Part shown: positions 19,067 through 29,982 of the stretch, piece by piece | Layout of the letters: each line of letters begins with the position of its first letter | Position numbering within the stretch: the stretch's first letter is position 1 | Assembly: GCF_900186985.1 (NCBI RefSeq) | Contig: NZ_LT906447.1 | Span: 2,542,001 to 2,606,000, forward strand | DNA: 64,000 nucleotides | Direction: 5' to 3' | Source: Staphylococcus piscifermentans | GTDB lineage: Bacteria > Bacillota > Bacilli > Staphylococcales > Staphylococcaceae | Program-made: the position numbers and the translations under genes | Notes under the pieces: generated by a model | The model's input: only the letters and a program-made list of their open reading frames with translations | Database searches by the model: none | What the model was told of the DNA's origin: nothing

Positions 19067-19278
19067 TTTACACAGCTCCTTAAAAAGTATAGTGACTCAA
19101 CTTTATCTTTTTTTAAGGAAAATTGCAATGAATTTTTTGTTTAATTTGAATTTTCTAAATTGTAATTACGATTTTAGGCTGATATTGTTTCAAAAAAAGA
19201 TTCTCAAAAATCCATGACATGAATAATCTACCCATAACTTAGACGTCTATAATACGTAGTCACACAACCGCTGATAAT

Positions 19279-19325
19279 CAAAAAAGAGGCTAGAAAACGC
19301 ATTATATCAACGTTTCTAGCCTCAT
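19279..19325 (-). terminator. Terminator of the xpt-pbuX-guaB-guaA operon
   Basis: GAGGCTAGAAA-CG pairs with CG-TTTCTAGCCTC. The reverse-strand transcript then has TTTTTT. Confidence 0.88.
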
Positions 19326-19340
19326 ATATCAGTTATATCA

Positions 19341-20882
19341 TTATTCCCATTCTATGGTACTTGGCGGCTTAGAAGTTACATCATAAACAACGCGGTTTAC
19401 ATGATCAACTTCGTTTACAATACGACTTGAGATTTTTTGTAATACTTCCCAATCGATACGCGCAAAGTCACTTGTCATACCATCGATAGAAGTTACGGCA
19501 CGGATACCAATCGTATAATCATAAGTACGATAGTCACCCATAACACCTACTGAACGCATACCTGGTAATACTGTGAAGTATTGCCAAATTTCACGTTCTA
19601 GTCCTTCTTCACGAATCACTTCGCGTAGAATCGCATCTGATTCGCGAACGATTTCTAATTTTTCTTCAGTAATTTCACCTAGTACACGGATACCAAGTCC
19701 TGGACCTGGGAACGGTTGTCTCCAAACCAAGTGCTCAGGAATACCTAATTCAATACCTAAAGCGCGCACTTCATCTTTGAATAAAGTATTGATAGGTTCG
19801 ATTAATTCAAACTGCATGTCTTCAGGTAATCCACCTACGTTGTGGTGAGATTTAATTGTTTGTGCAGTTTTAGTACCTGATTCGATTACGTCAGTGTAAA
19901 GCGTACCTTGTGCAAGGAAGTCTACACCTTTTAATTTAGATGCTTCATCATCAAAGACATAAACGAATTCGTTACCGATAATTTTACGTTTTTGTTCTGG
20001 ATCAGAAACACCTTTTAATTTATCCATGAAACGATCTTTGGCATTTACACGAATAATATTCATGTTGAAACCTTCACCAAATTGTTCCATTACCATGTCG
20101 CCTTCGCCTTTACGTAACAAACCATGGTCAACGAAGATACAAGTCAATTGGTCACCGATTGCTTTATGCAATAATACAGCAACTACTGATGAATCTACAC
20201 CGCCGCTCATTGCACATAATACTTTACGGTCGCCGACTTGCTCACGAATTTTTTCGATTTCTAAATCGATGAAGTTTTCCATAGTCCATTCACCAGTACA
20301 GTCACAGATACGGCGTACGAAATTACGTAAAATATCGTTACCGTATTCTGTATGACGTACTTCTGGATGGAATTGAACACCGTAGATACGACGCTCTTTA
20401 TCTTCAATTGCAGCATATGGCGTACTTGGACTATCTGCAATTGATTCAAAGCCTTCTGGAATTTCAATCACTTTATCAGAATGGCTCATCCATACTGTTT
20501 GTTCTTCAGGTAATCCGAAGAATAATTCATCTGCTTTAGCATGGATGATAGCTTTACCATATTCTCTTTCATTTGCACGTTCTACTTTACCGCCTAATAA
20601 TTTAGTCGTTAATTGCATACCGTAGCAAATACCAAGAACAGGCACGCCTAGATTATAAATTTCAGGGTCGATTGTGTATGAGCCTTCTTCGTATACTGAG
20701 TTAGGACCACCAGACAAAATGATACCTTTTGGATTCATCTTTTTAATTTCTTCAATAGAAATTTCGTGATCATGCAACTCACTATATACGCCCATTTCAC
20801 GAATACGACGTGTAATTAATTGGTTGTATTGGCTACCGAAGTCTAATACAAGAATTAACTCTTGTTCTTTCGCCATTTCCAT
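19341..20882 (-). CDS. guaA: GMP synthase (glutamine-hydrolysing)
   Basis: The 513-residue protein has an N-terminal class I glutamine amidotransferase (LGICYGMQL with the catalytic Cys, VQFHPEV with His). It also has an ATP-pyrophosphatase domain with the P-loop [10 protein letters not shown], and the C-terminal dimer domain ending KPPSTIEWE. It aminates XMP to GMP. It starts 16 bases after guaB and is the last gene of the guanine-riboswitch operon. AAAGGAG precedes the ATG. Sequence is near identical in style to other staphylococcal GuaA. Confidence 0.98.
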   Translation of the reverse strand: MEMAKEQELILVLDFGSQYNQLITRRIREMGVYSELHDHEISIEEIKKMNPKGIILSGGPNSVYEEGSYTIDPEIYNLGVPVLGICYGMQLTTKLLGGKVERANEREYGKAIIHAKADELFFGLPEEQTVWMSHSDKVIEIPEGFESIADSPSTPYAAIEDKERRIYGVQFHPEVRHTEYGNDILRNFVRRICDCTGEWTMENFIDLEIEKIREQVGDRKVLCAMSGGVDSSVVAVLLHKAIGDQLTCIFVDHGLLRKGEGDMVMEQFGEGFNMNIIRVNAKDRFMDKLKGVSDPEQKRKIIGNEFVYVFDDEASKLKGVDFLAQGTLYTDVIESGTKTAQTIKSHHNVGGLPEDMQFELIEPINTLFKDEVRALGIELGIPEHLVWRQPFPGPGLGIRVLGEITEEKLEIVRESDAILREVIREEGLEREIWQYFTVLPGMRSVGVMGDYRTYDYTIGIRAVTSIDGMTSDFARIDWEVLQKISSRIVNEVDHVNRVVYDVTSKPPSTIEWE

Positions 20883-20898
20883 AAATCTTGTTCTCCTT

Positions 20899-22386
<1,488 letters not shown>

Positions 22387-22398
22387 TTATTAATTACA

Positions 22399-23667
22399 TT
22401 ATTTCACATTTTCCTCATTTTGTTGATACTTTATACCGTTAAAAAAGAAATTAAGAATAATTGCTGAAATTGCACCGAGTACAATTCCATTTTGAGTTAA
22501 CCAAGCAAACTGCTCTCCCATTGCTTTAAATGCTTCAGGAACAGCGCTGATGCCTGTGCCGAGTCCTACTGATACTGCAATTATTAATAAATTGTTTTGG
22601 TTCTTGAAGTCGATACCGCCTAAGATACTTACACCATAAGCCATTACCATTCCAAACATCGCAATCATTGCGCCTCCAAGTACAGGAAGTGGTATGACGT
22701 TGGCTAAAGCACCTAATTTCGGAATACATCCGCAAATTAAGAGCAGTATGACCATTCCATAGATGACATTATTCTTTTTCACGCCAGAGAGGGAAACCAA
22801 ACCGACATTTTGAGAATAAGCAGTGTATGGAAAGGCGTTGAAGATTGAACCTAAGATAATCGCAAGACCTTCGGCAGTGTAACCTCTGCGATAATCTTTA
22901 CGATTCAATTCTCTGCCAGTGATTTTACTTAATGCTGTGTAGACTCCAGTTGACTCAATCAAGCTGACAAGTGCAACAATAAAGAATACGAGGGTAGCGC
23001 CTATGTCGAAACCGAAGCCAGAGAAGCGGAAAGGTCTTGGTAATTCAAACCAATGCGCTGTACCGATTTGATTTAAATCTACAATACCGAATACTCCTGC
23101 TAAACAAGTACCTGCAATAAGTCCGAGCAGTATGGCAATAGATTTCAAAAATCCACGTGTAAAGCGCTGTAAAACTAAGATGATCAGTAAAGTGGAAAAG
23201 CCTAAGATAATATTTTTCATATCCCCATAGTCTTTAGCACCTTGGCCTCCAGCAACATAGTTCATGGCTACAGGCATTAAATTAATTCCGATAATTGTGA
23301 CAACACTACCTGTAACAACAGGCGGAAAGAACTTTACTACGTATGAGAAGATAGGGGCGATTAAGACCACTAGGATACCCGAAAGGAACAAGGAGCCGTA
23401 AAGTACGCCCAATCCTTTGGTCTGTCCTATTAATATCATCGGTGCAACCGCCGTGAAGGTACAACCTAAGACAATCGGCAAGCCTGTACCTGTAATCTTG
23501 TTTGCTTCTAAAAATGTTGCGACCCCGCACATGAAGATATCTGCTGTGACTAAATAAGCAATTTCTTCTGGGGTGAATTTGAGGCTTGTCCCGACGATAA
23601 TTGGAACAAGTATAGCACCTGCATACATGGCAAGTAAATGTTGTAGACTTAAAATGAAATTCTTCAT
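22399..23667 (-). CDS. pbuX: Xanthine permease
   Basis: A 422-residue nucleobase:cation symporter-2 (NCS2) membrane protein with 12-14 hydrophobic segments, an N-terminal LQHLLAMYAGAILVPIIVG motif and the family signature region around VVTGSVVTIIGINLMPVAM. It imports xanthine. The ATG lies one base after the xpt stop, with GGAGAAG inside the end of xpt, so the two are coupled. It shares the guanine riboswitch. Confidence 0.95.
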   Translation of the reverse strand: MKNFILSLQHLLAMYAGAILVPIIVGTSLKFTPEEIAYLVTADIFMCGVATFLEANKITGTGLPIVLGCTFTAVAPMILIGQTKGLGVLYGSLFLSGILVVLIAPIFSYVVKFFPPVVTGSVVTIIGINLMPVAMNYVAGGQGAKDYGDMKNIILGFSTLLIILVLQRFTRGFLKSIAILLGLIAGTCLAGVFGIVDLNQIGTAHWFELPRPFRFSGFGFDIGATLVFFIVALVSLIESTGVYTALSKITGRELNRKDYRRGYTAEGLAIILGSIFNAFPYTAYSQNVGLVSLSGVKKNNVIYGMVILLLICGCIPKLGALANVIPLPVLGGAMIAMFGMVMAYGVSILGGIDFKNQNNLLIIAVSVGLGTGISAVPEAFKAMGEQFAWLTQNGIVLGAISAIILNFFFNGIKYQQNEENVK

Positions 23668-23668
23668 A

Positions 23669-24247
23669 TTATTCTTCTCCGACCAAAGTCACTTTATTAC
23701 CCGCAAGAGAAGCTACTTCACATAAAGAAGATACTTTTAAGCCAGCTTCTTCTAATCTTGTACGGCCTTGTTGGAAACTTTTTTCTACTACAATACCGAT
23801 ACCGACTGTTTCTGCGCCTGCTTGATGAACTAAACGGTTCAACCCAAGGGATGCATCTCCATTCGCTAAGAAATCATCGATAATCAAGACACGGTCATTT
23901 TCATCTAAGAATTCTTCCGAAATAATGACACTGTTTGTTTTATTTTTCGTAAAGGAATGAATATCTGTTTGATAGAAACCTTTATTCAAAGTGTTAGGTT
24001 TTGCTTTTTTCGCAAATAAGCAAGGCACTCCGAATTTGTAAGCAACCATAATTGCAGGTGCAATACCTGAGGCTTCTACAGTTAGAATTTTAGTCACCTT
24101 TTGATCTTTAAACTGGTCATAAAATGTTTCTCCGATTTCATACATAAGCTGTGCATCAATTTGATGATTTAAAAAACCGTCAACTTTCAAAATCTTTTCT
24201 CCGATGACTACACCATCTTCTTTAACTTTCTGTCTCAACGCTTCCAC
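23669..24247 (-). CDS. xpt: Xanthine phosphoribosyltransferase
   Basis: The 192-residue type I phosphoribosyltransferase has the PRPP-binding loop VLIIDDFLANGDAS (about residues 123-136) and the ILTVEASGIAPA segment. It converts xanthine to XMP. The start is a GTG (24245-24247) with GAGGAGGGT eight bases upstream. It is the first gene of the operon and follows a guanine riboswitch and terminator. Confidence 0.96.
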   Translation of the reverse strand: MEALRQKVKEDGVVIGEKILKVDGFLNHQIDAQLMYEIGETFYDQFKDQKVTKILTVEASGIAPAIMVAYKFGVPCLFAKKAKPNTLNKGFYQTDIHSFTKNKTNSVIISEEFLDENDRVLIIDDFLANGDASLGLNRLVHQAGAETVGIGIVVEKSFQQGRTRLEEAGLKVSSLCEVASLAGNKVTLVGEE

Positions 24248-24274
24248 GTAAAAACACCCTCCTCAATTTGTGTA

Positions 24275-24333
24275 TAAAAAAAATCCCAAACTACTAACTT
24301 AGTTTCAGGATCTATGAGTGGCATAAGCAATAC
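24275..24333 (-). promoter_or_regulatory. Riboswitch expression platform: terminator and antiterminator strand
   Basis: On the reverse strand ATCCTGAAACTA pairs with TAGTTTGGGAT and is followed by eight Ts (24275-24311). Just upstream, GTATTGCTTATGCCACTCATAG can pair with CTATGAGTCAC and CAATAC at the 3' end of the aptamer, about 320 bases away. This fits an antiterminator helix. Confidence 0.7.
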
Positions 24334-24643
24334 ATATCATTTTATTATTTGCTTGGAATAAGGAGGTTATGAAAATGATAACCGACTTTGTCTCTCCATA
24401 TAAATTAACAGCTGCTGAGGCTGTTGTTTCATATCAGCTCTAGCCAAAAACCCCTTATAGCTAGGTGCCAAAGCAAAAATATGAAAGATGATGATTTGAG
24501 AAGCTAGAATGTTCCCATTTCGCAAATAGAAATATGTTATCTTGCAAGCAATGAAGTATATGTCCCATTTCCCCAAATAGTCCTCACATATAAATCTCTG
24601 CCCTGCACGCACTTCCCGTATTTCTAAAATGCACCATTGTGTT
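24334..24643 (-). other. Unexplained 310-base segment between aptamer and terminator
   Basis: This stretch separates the two halves of the predicted antiterminator helix. A 100-codon reverse frame crosses it but begins inside the aptamer and has no ribosome site. On the forward strand a 24-codon ORF (24369-24443) follows a good AAGGAGG. Short hairpins such as AACAGC/GCTGTT and CTAGC/GCTAG are visible. I cannot assign a function. Confidence 0.4.
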
Positions 24644-24655
24644 GTATTGTTTAAG

Positions 24656-24728
24656 TGACTCATAGTCATGTCGTTAAGGCGACATGGTAGAAACTTCTAA
24701 AGCCTGATTCTCTAGATTATATGAGTTA
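24656..24728 (-). promoter_or_regulatory. Purine riboswitch aptamer, guanine class
   Basis: The reverse strand has ACTCATATAATC, TTTCTACC, the P3 stem ATGTCG/CGACAT and GACTATGAGT closing P1. The cytosine in GACTATGAG, where adenine riboswitches have T, indicates guanine or hypoxanthine. It controls xpt-pbuX-guaB-guaA. Confidence 0.95.
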
Positions 24729-24915
24729 GTTAAATTATTTACTGATAATACCACATTTTGACGCTATTTTTCAATATTCCTTAAAGAGATATTCTTATTT
24801 TCTAGAAATTCTATTTTCATTGTAAGCAAATACGATAGACGCCTTTATTATTCAGAATTTTCAACTTTATCTTCTTGAAAACTTCTGGAATTAGACGTAC
24901 CATAATAATTGAACC

Positions 24916-24941
24916 GTTTACATTATTATCAGATAGGGTAA
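24916..24941 (+). promoter_or_regulatory. Sigma-B promoter
   Basis: GTTTAC (24916-24921), a 14-base spacer and GGGTAA (24936-24941) fit the staphylococcal sigma-B consensus. It lies about 40 bases before the start of a YflT-family stress gene. Confidence 0.8.
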
Positions 24942-24983
24942 ATAGTTTTATATTAGTAATCATTTCGGAGGGGGAGCTTTACT

Positions 24984-25364
24984 ATGGCAGACATTCTTAT
25001 TCTTACATCACAAGATGAGATTTTCGACGCATTAAAACGCAAATTAGATGAAGGTTACACAAAAGACGAGCTATCGGTTATCAGCAAAAACAAATTGCAC
25101 ATTGACAGCGTTGAAAGTACAGATATGAAAGTACAATCAACAAGCGGTACATTCAGTGACCGAGTAGCCCGCCTCCTTACTGGAGAGGATGGAGAAGAAG
25201 CCGTACTTGGACACTATGATTTAACTGATACAGAAAGAAAAGTATGCAAACGTGAAATCTTAAATGGCAATATCATTATTTTAGCTGGTAAACATCCTCA
25301 CAGCAGAAAAGAGTTCAAAGCAGAACACGATGAAAAAAAGCCTGAGAAAGAATATGAAATTTAA
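24984..25364 (+). CDS. YflT-like general stress protein
   Basis: A 126-residue soluble protein of the YflT/general stress protein 17M type: a short alpha/beta domain (MADILILTSQDEIFDALKRK) and a charged C-terminal tail rich in Lys and Glu. The biochemical role of the family is unknown. A well-formed sigma-B promoter upstream and GGAGGGGGAG before the ATG support stress induction. It is monocistronic, closed by a terminator at 25380. Confidence 0.8.
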   Translation: MADILILTSQDEIFDALKRKLDEGYTKDELSVISKNKLHIDSVESTDMKVQSTSGTFSDRVARLLTGEDGEEAVLGHYDLTDTERKVCKREILNGNIIILAGKHPHSRKEFKAEHDEKKPEKEYEI

Positions 25365-25379
25365 TACTTAGTTGAGTGA

Positions 25380-25413
25380 TGAAATCGGCAGTATTTCTGC
25401 CGATTTTTTTATT
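25380..25413 (+). terminator. Rho-independent terminator
   Basis: AAATCGGCAG pairs with CTGCCGATTT followed by a T run, after the YflT-like gene. Confidence 0.9.
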
Positions 25414-25472
25414 TCTTAATCATTATTTCCGCTATGCTATAATGAAAAGAAAAATGCGGGAGGGCAAAATTT

Positions 25473-26138
25473 ATGGAATTTAAACTAGTAAAACAAACAT
25501 CTGATCCGTTATATGAAGCTGCCTTAAACTTATATGATACTTACCAATTCGGCAACGTCATGCAACAACACCACGTCTTCAAACAATCTCTTGAGAATAA
25601 AAGGACTAAAAATGATTATGTCTTTTTAGTAGGTTTAGATAAAGGAAAAGTTGTGAGTTTAGCAACTGCTCATTATGAAGCCACTACCAATGCTGCCTTT
25701 ATTATTTATCTCGTAGCTGTAGATACACCTGAACGTGAACAATATTTAACCGACACACTCGCACAAGTTCAAAATGAATTGGACCATCTGGCTGAACGTG
25801 TTCATAATCGCGAAGTAAATTTCTTTATGATGGAAGCCTTGCCGTTACCTGATTCTATGGACGAGAAAGACGCTGACCTACTCTTTAAACGTCACCGATT
25901 TTTAAATGATCACGGCTTTGAAGAACAAACTGAGATTGATTATAAGCGTCCAGGGCTTGAAAAAGAAGCACCGCCTGTCCCATTAAATTTATTCTTGCAC
26001 ACTCGAATTCCTCTAACGAAAGATATTTATGCTACGAGTGTAAAGTCATGTTATATCTTAAAATATGTTTTTGCGAATCACCTTTCACGAAAAAGAGTGT
26101 ATCCTCTGTTAGAAGAAATGGACTTGCGAAAATCCTGA
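25473..26138 (+). CDS. GNAT-like conserved protein
   Basis: A 221-residue protein that I do not recognise with certainty. The N-terminal half (residues 1-100) looks like an acetyltransferase fold: a FLVGLDKGKVVSLATAHYEA strand pair followed by AAFIIYLVAVD. The CoA loop (QxxGxG/A) is not obvious. The C-terminal part is rich in aromatic and basic residues. GGGAGGG precedes the ATG. No operon partner is evident. Confidence 0.5.
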   Translation: MEFKLVKQTSDPLYEAALNLYDTYQFGNVMQQHHVFKQSLENKRTKNDYVFLVGLDKGKVVSLATAHYEATTNAAFIIYLVAVDTPEREQYLTDTLAQVQNELDHLAERVHNREVNFFMMEALPLPDSMDEKDADLLFKRHRFLNDHGFEEQTEIDYKRPGLEKEAPPVPLNLFLHTRIPLTKDIYATSVKSCYILKYVFANHLSRKRVYPLLEEMDLRKS

Positions 26139-26256
26139 GACAACTTGAAATCTTGCAGCAATCACGGTAAACTAGCATAGAGGTTAGACTGACGTTTGTG
26201 TGCCGGAAGACAGACGTCTCACTAAAACAATATAGAAGTGAAAGGATACTGATTAG

Positions 26257-27231
26257 ATGCTAACAAAAGAATTTGCCCAACGCGTTGAATTGAGCGAGAA
26301 ACAAGTACGTAAAATCGTTCAACATTTAGAAGAACGCGGATACCATTTAAATAAAACAGAATATCGCGGCCGTGAAGCGACTGACTTCCAAGAAGAAGAT
26401 ATCGAACTATTTAAAGAAATTGCTGAGAAAGTTAAAAAAACAAACAGCTACGAATTAGCTTTTGAAGAATTAGAAAAAGAAAACGACTTCTTGCAAATTG
26501 TTGTTAAAGAAGACGAAGAAAATCTTCCAAGCGACCAAAATTTCGCTAAGATTTTAAACGACTTGCATAATGACATTGCAAAAATGCGCGAAGAACGTCA
26601 AATGCTCGGTCAAATGATTTCTCAAGTACATCAGCAACAAAAGGACTTGCAAACATTGCAGCAAAAGTTGACTGATAAGCTTGATCAACATGCCGAAACA
26701 TTGAAAGCGATCGAGACAGCGCAACAAGAACATGCTAAAGCAGTAGCAGATAATACTAAAGCTGTGGAATCAAATACAGCTAAAGTGTTGTCTCAACCGC
26801 AAGAAGCTAAACAAGAAACTAAACCTGGAGCATCAAAATCAACTACCGCTTCTTCCGCTAAATCTGAACCTGCTAAAGCAACATCTCAAAATGAAAAATC
26901 AAATTCTACAGCAGATTTCAAAGGTGCAGCCGTTTCAGCAAAACCTGAGAAGAAAGAAGAAAGCAAAACAACTGCTTCTGCTCAATCTGAAACTAAACCT
27001 AAAGCGTCTGCTGCTTCTACTGATAAAGAAGATAAGTCTAAAACTGAAAATCAATCTTCTTCAAAACAAAAAGATTCAAACAGTGTACCTTCATCTGAAG
27101 TACAAGGCACACCTGAAACTACAACACCTGAGCCAGAAGTTCCTGTGGATGCTCCACGTAATGAACACCAACCTTCTGCTCAGCATAAACAAGAGAAGAA
27201 AGGTTTCTTCGCACGTTTATTCGGAATGTAA
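26257..27231 (+). CDS. MerR/DUF536-like HTH protein with coiled coil and FFARLF tail
   Basis: The 324-residue protein has three parts. The first 60 residues form a helix-turn-helix (LTKEFAQRVELSEKQVRKIV...HLEERGYHLNK). Residues about 60-180 form a Gln/Glu/Lys-rich coiled coil. Residues about 180-310 are low-complexity Ser/Thr/Lys/Glu/Pro. It ends KKGFFARLFGM, a short amphipathic tail found on many coiled-coil proteins of Gram-positive hosts and their plasmids. A DNA-binding protein tethered to membrane or complex is plausible; the function is not known. GTGAAAGG precedes the ATG. Confidence 0.6.
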   Translation: MLTKEFAQRVELSEKQVRKIVQHLEERGYHLNKTEYRGREATDFQEEDIELFKEIAEKVKKTNSYELAFEELEKENDFLQIVVKEDEENLPSDQNFAKILNDLHNDIAKMREERQMLGQMISQVHQQQKDLQTLQQKLTDKLDQHAETLKAIETAQQEHAKAVADNTKAVESNTAKVLSQPQEAKQETKPGASKSTTASSAKSEPAKATSQNEKSNSTADFKGAAVSAKPEKKEESKTTASAQSETKPKASAASTDKEDKSKTENQSSSKQKDSNSVPSSEVQGTPETTTPEPEVPVDAPRNEHQPSAQHKQEKKGFFARLFGM

Positions 27232-27248
27232 CTAATTAGGATATACAG

Positions 27249-27284
27249 AACTGAGACTTTTATTGAGGTCTCAGTTCTTTTTCT
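27249..27284 (+). terminator. Rho-independent terminator
   Basis: AACTGAGAC pairs with GTCTCAGTT followed by CTTTTTCT, after the coiled-coil protein gene. The following 270 bases before tcyP hold no ORF or clear motif that I can support. Confidence 0.88.
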
Positions 27285-27556
27285 ATATACCATCCTTTAC
27301 TCACAGTTAATTCTATTCCTCCCCCTATCAAAACCGCCATTGACCCGTGTTGATAAATACGATATATTTACTAAGGATTTAAATAGCATTAATAATCATT
27401 TAACAATAGATATCTACTCTTAATTTGTCTTTTGTAATTATTCATGTCTACAATTGGGCTAGGGATACGTGAACTTTCTACATAAATGCTATTTAAAACT
27501 CATAATTGTGCTTCTTACAATATTAAATTAACAGAAGAAAGGAAGTTTCGATTCGA

Positions 27557-28942
27557 TTGGGTTTTATCATTCTTAACATCATTGTATTTTTACTTCTCAT
27601 CATAGGATTATTTTTCATGGCGAAGAAACACGTGGCTTTCTCTAAACGTGTCTTCGCAGCATTAGGCATTGGAATTGTATTAGGAGCGATTCTGCATCTC
27701 GCTTACGGATCAGATTCAAAGATTACTACGACAACTACAGACTGGTTCAGCATCGTCGGAGATGGTTACGTCGCCTTATTACAAATGATTGTCATGCCAT
27801 TGATTTTCATCAGTATTGTTTCAGCATTCACTAAAATTCAATTAGGTGAAAAATTCGCGAAAATTGGTTTCTTCATTTTCGTTTTTCTCATCGGTACAGT
27901 CGCTGTAGCCGCTATCATCGGTATCATTTCAGCACTAGTATTCGGTTTAGATGCTTCATCTATTGATTTAGGAAGCGCTGAACATGCTCGTGGAACAGAA
28001 ATTTCTCAAAAAGCTAAAGAAATGACCGCAAGTACCTTGCCACAACAAATCTTAGAATTATTACCTACTAATCCGTTCTTAGATTTCACAGGTCAACGTA
28101 CAACTTCTACCATTGCAGTAGTTATCTTTGCAACATTTATCGGCTTTGCCTACTTACGTGTTGCACGCAAACAACCAGACAATGGACATATTGTTAAACG
28201 TGGTATTGAAGCCGTTTATTCATTAATCATGTCTATCGTTACTTTCGTCTTGCGCTTAACGCCATACGGTATCTTAGCGATTATGGCTTCTACAATTGCC
28301 ACAAGTGATTTCGGCGCAATTTGGACGCTCGGAAAATTCGTTCTCGCTTCTTATGCAGCCTTAATCACCATGTTCATCATTCACTTGATTATTGTAGGAG
28401 TGCTTGGATTAAATCCTTGGCGTTATTTAAGAAAGACAGCAGAAGTTCTTATTTTCGCCTTTACTTCACGTTCAAGTGCAGGCGCATTACCATTAAACGT
28501 GCAAACGCAGAAATCACGTTTAGGTGTTCCCGAAGGTATTGCGAACTTATCCGCTTCATTCGGCCTTTCCATCGGCCAAAACGGTTGTGCAGGTATCTAT
28601 CCTGCTATGCTTGCCGTAATGGTTGCACCTGTGGCACACGTACAAGTTGACTTCCAATTCATCATTACATTAGTAGCAGTAGTAGTCATCTGTTCATTCG
28701 GTGTAGCTGGAGTCGGTGGCGGCGCAACTTTCGCAGCCATCTTAGTTTTATCAACACTGAACTTGCCAGTCGCACTTGCAGGGGTCTTAATTTCAGTCGA
28801 ACCATTAATCGATATGGGACGTACAGCGTTGAATGTAAATGACTCTATGTTAGCAGGCACAGGCACAGCAAAACTTACAAACAATCTTGATAAAGAAAAA
28901 TTCAATTCAAACCAATATGGTGATTTAAGCACAGATTATTAA
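27557..28942 (+). CDS. tcyP: L-cystine/dicarboxylate:cation symporter (TcyP-like)
   Basis: A 461-residue DAACS-family transporter with about eight membrane spans, the serine-rich FTSRSSAGALPLNVQ loop and GIYPAMLAVMVAP, both typical of this fold. The sequence resembles the staphylococcal cystine importer TcyP, which feeds cysteine metabolism and is usually CymR-controlled; I saw no convincing CymR site upstream. The start appears to be TTG (27557-27559), 11 bases after AAAGGAAG; no ATG lies near. The next gene, nfrA, is convergent. Confidence 0.85.
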   Translation: MGFIILNIIVFLLLIIGLFFMAKKHVAFSKRVFAALGIGIVLGAILHLAYGSDSKITTTTTDWFSIVGDGYVALLQMIVMPLIFISIVSAFTKIQLGEKFAKIGFFIFVFLIGTVAVAAIIGIISALVFGLDASSIDLGSAEHARGTEISQKAKEMTASTLPQQILELLPTNPFLDFTGQRTTSTIAVVIFATFIGFAYLRVARKQPDNGHIVKRGIEAVYSLIMSIVTFVLRLTPYGILAIMASTIATSDFGAIWTLGKFVLASYAALITMFIIHLIIVGVLGLNPWRYLRKTAEVLIFAFTSRSSAGALPLNVQTQKSRLGVPEGIANLSASFGLSIGQNGCAGIYPAMLAVMVAPVAHVQVDFQFIITLVAVVVICSFGVAGVGGGATFAAILVLSTLNLPVALAGVLISVEPLIDMGRTALNVNDSMLAGTGTAKLTNNLDKEKFNSNQYGDLSTDY

Positions 28943-28958
28943 GATAATCAGAGTTAGA

Positions 28959-28996
28959 GTACTGACTGAGGTGTTGACCTTACCGTCAGTACTTTT
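28959..28996 (+). terminator. Terminator of tcyP
   Basis: AGTACTGAC pairs with GTCAGTACT, followed by TTTCTTTTT. Confidence 0.85.
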
Positions 28997-29011
28997 CTTT
29001 TTGAAAAAAAA

Positions 29012-29052
29012 ATAAAAAAAGAGCAGGATTCTCTTCAAGAGAACCCCACTCG
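29012..29052 (-). terminator. Terminator of nfrA
   Basis: On the reverse strand GAG.GGGGTTCTCTT pairs with AGAGAATCCTGCTC and is followed by TTTTTTT. Confidence 0.8.
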
Positions 29053-29063
29053 CTAATAAACTC

Positions 29064-29819
29064 TTATCTTTCAATAAATCCAGATTTATGCAATTCATCC
29101 AACATGTCTGCACGTTGTTTAGAACCTAAGAAACCAGCAATTTGTTGTGACCAAGTTTCACTACGTTGTCCGCCAGTACGTTTTTTATAATATTCACTGA
29201 CTTCTGTATCAAATTCTTTCAAGTAAGCTAATTGATCTGCTTTATCTTGATTGTATTCATTTTCATGGAAGACACTTTCAAATGGTAGACGCGGTTTCGG
29301 TGCACCATTTTCATCATCAGCCGGCTCTCCTACTGCCATACCAAATAATGGGAAAGTGTACTCAGGCAATTTCAAGAGTTCTTTCACACGAGCTACATCG
29401 TTTCTCATTGAACCTAAGTAAACGATACCTAATCCTAAACTTTCGGCTGCTACCGCCATATTTTGTGCTAATAACGCAACATCAATAGTTCCTACTAGCA
29501 ATCCTTCAGCAGATTGGAATGATTTTTCCATGTCTCCGTCAATTTGTTCATTAATTAATTCATGACGATGATAATCCATTACAAACATAAATAAGTAACC
29601 ATTTTCTTCTACATAAGCTTGTCCAGAAACTTCGCGCAATGCTTTTTTAATCTCAGGATCAGTGATACCGATAACTGAGTATGTTTGTAAATAACTAGAA
29701 GTTGAAGCGCTTTGTCCCGCTTGTACCAACTGTTTCACAGTTTCTTTACTTAATGGTTCTTGTTTGAATTTTCTTACTGAATGATGTCGATTCATTAATT
29801 GTTCAATCATATCTGACAT
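29064..29819 (-). CDS. nfrA: NADPH-dependent FMN oxidoreductase / nitroreductase
   Basis: A 251-residue nitroreductase-family flavoprotein starting MSDMIEQLMNRHHSVRKFK, with the FMN-contact HHSVRKF and AGQSASTSS motifs and the C-terminal dimer extension (ETWSQQIAGFLG). Staphylococcal NfrA has this length. It reduces nitro compounds and disulfides with NADPH and is thiol-stress induced. The ATG at 29819 follows GGAGG by 11 bases; the longer TTG frame overlaps that site. Confidence 0.88.
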   Translation of the reverse strand: MSDMIEQLMNRHHSVRKFKQEPLSKETVKQLVQAGQSASTSSYLQTYSVIGITDPEIKKALREVSGQAYVEENGYLFMFVMDYHRHELINEQIDGDMEKSFQSAEGLLVGTIDVALLAQNMAVAAESLGLGIVYLGSMRNDVARVKELLKLPEYTFPLFGMAVGEPADDENGAPKPRLPFESVFHENEYNQDKADQLAYLKEFDTEVSEYYKKRTGGQRSETWSQQIAGFLGSKQRADMLDELHKSGFIER

Positions 29820-29982
29820 AAAACATTCCGCCTCCAATTTATTAGCTTTAAATAGTTAAAGTTATCATACTGTTTCCTATTCTACCTTCTCTTCAGTCAG
29901 ATATAAAAATAAACGCTTTGAAAGTTTTTTCAATTAAAGTTATTCTAATAATAGTAATATTCTGATAAAAGGAGTGGTTTTT

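Noticed and set aside
24369..24443. 24-codon forward ORF (KMITDFVSPYKLTAAEAV) with a good AAGGAGG
   Set aside because: Antisense to the xpt leader, without visible promoter, terminator or family; left as an open question in the unexplained segment.
24367..24669. 100-codon reverse ORF across the xpt leader
   Set aside because: It starts inside the purine aptamer, has no ribosome site and no protein-like composition.
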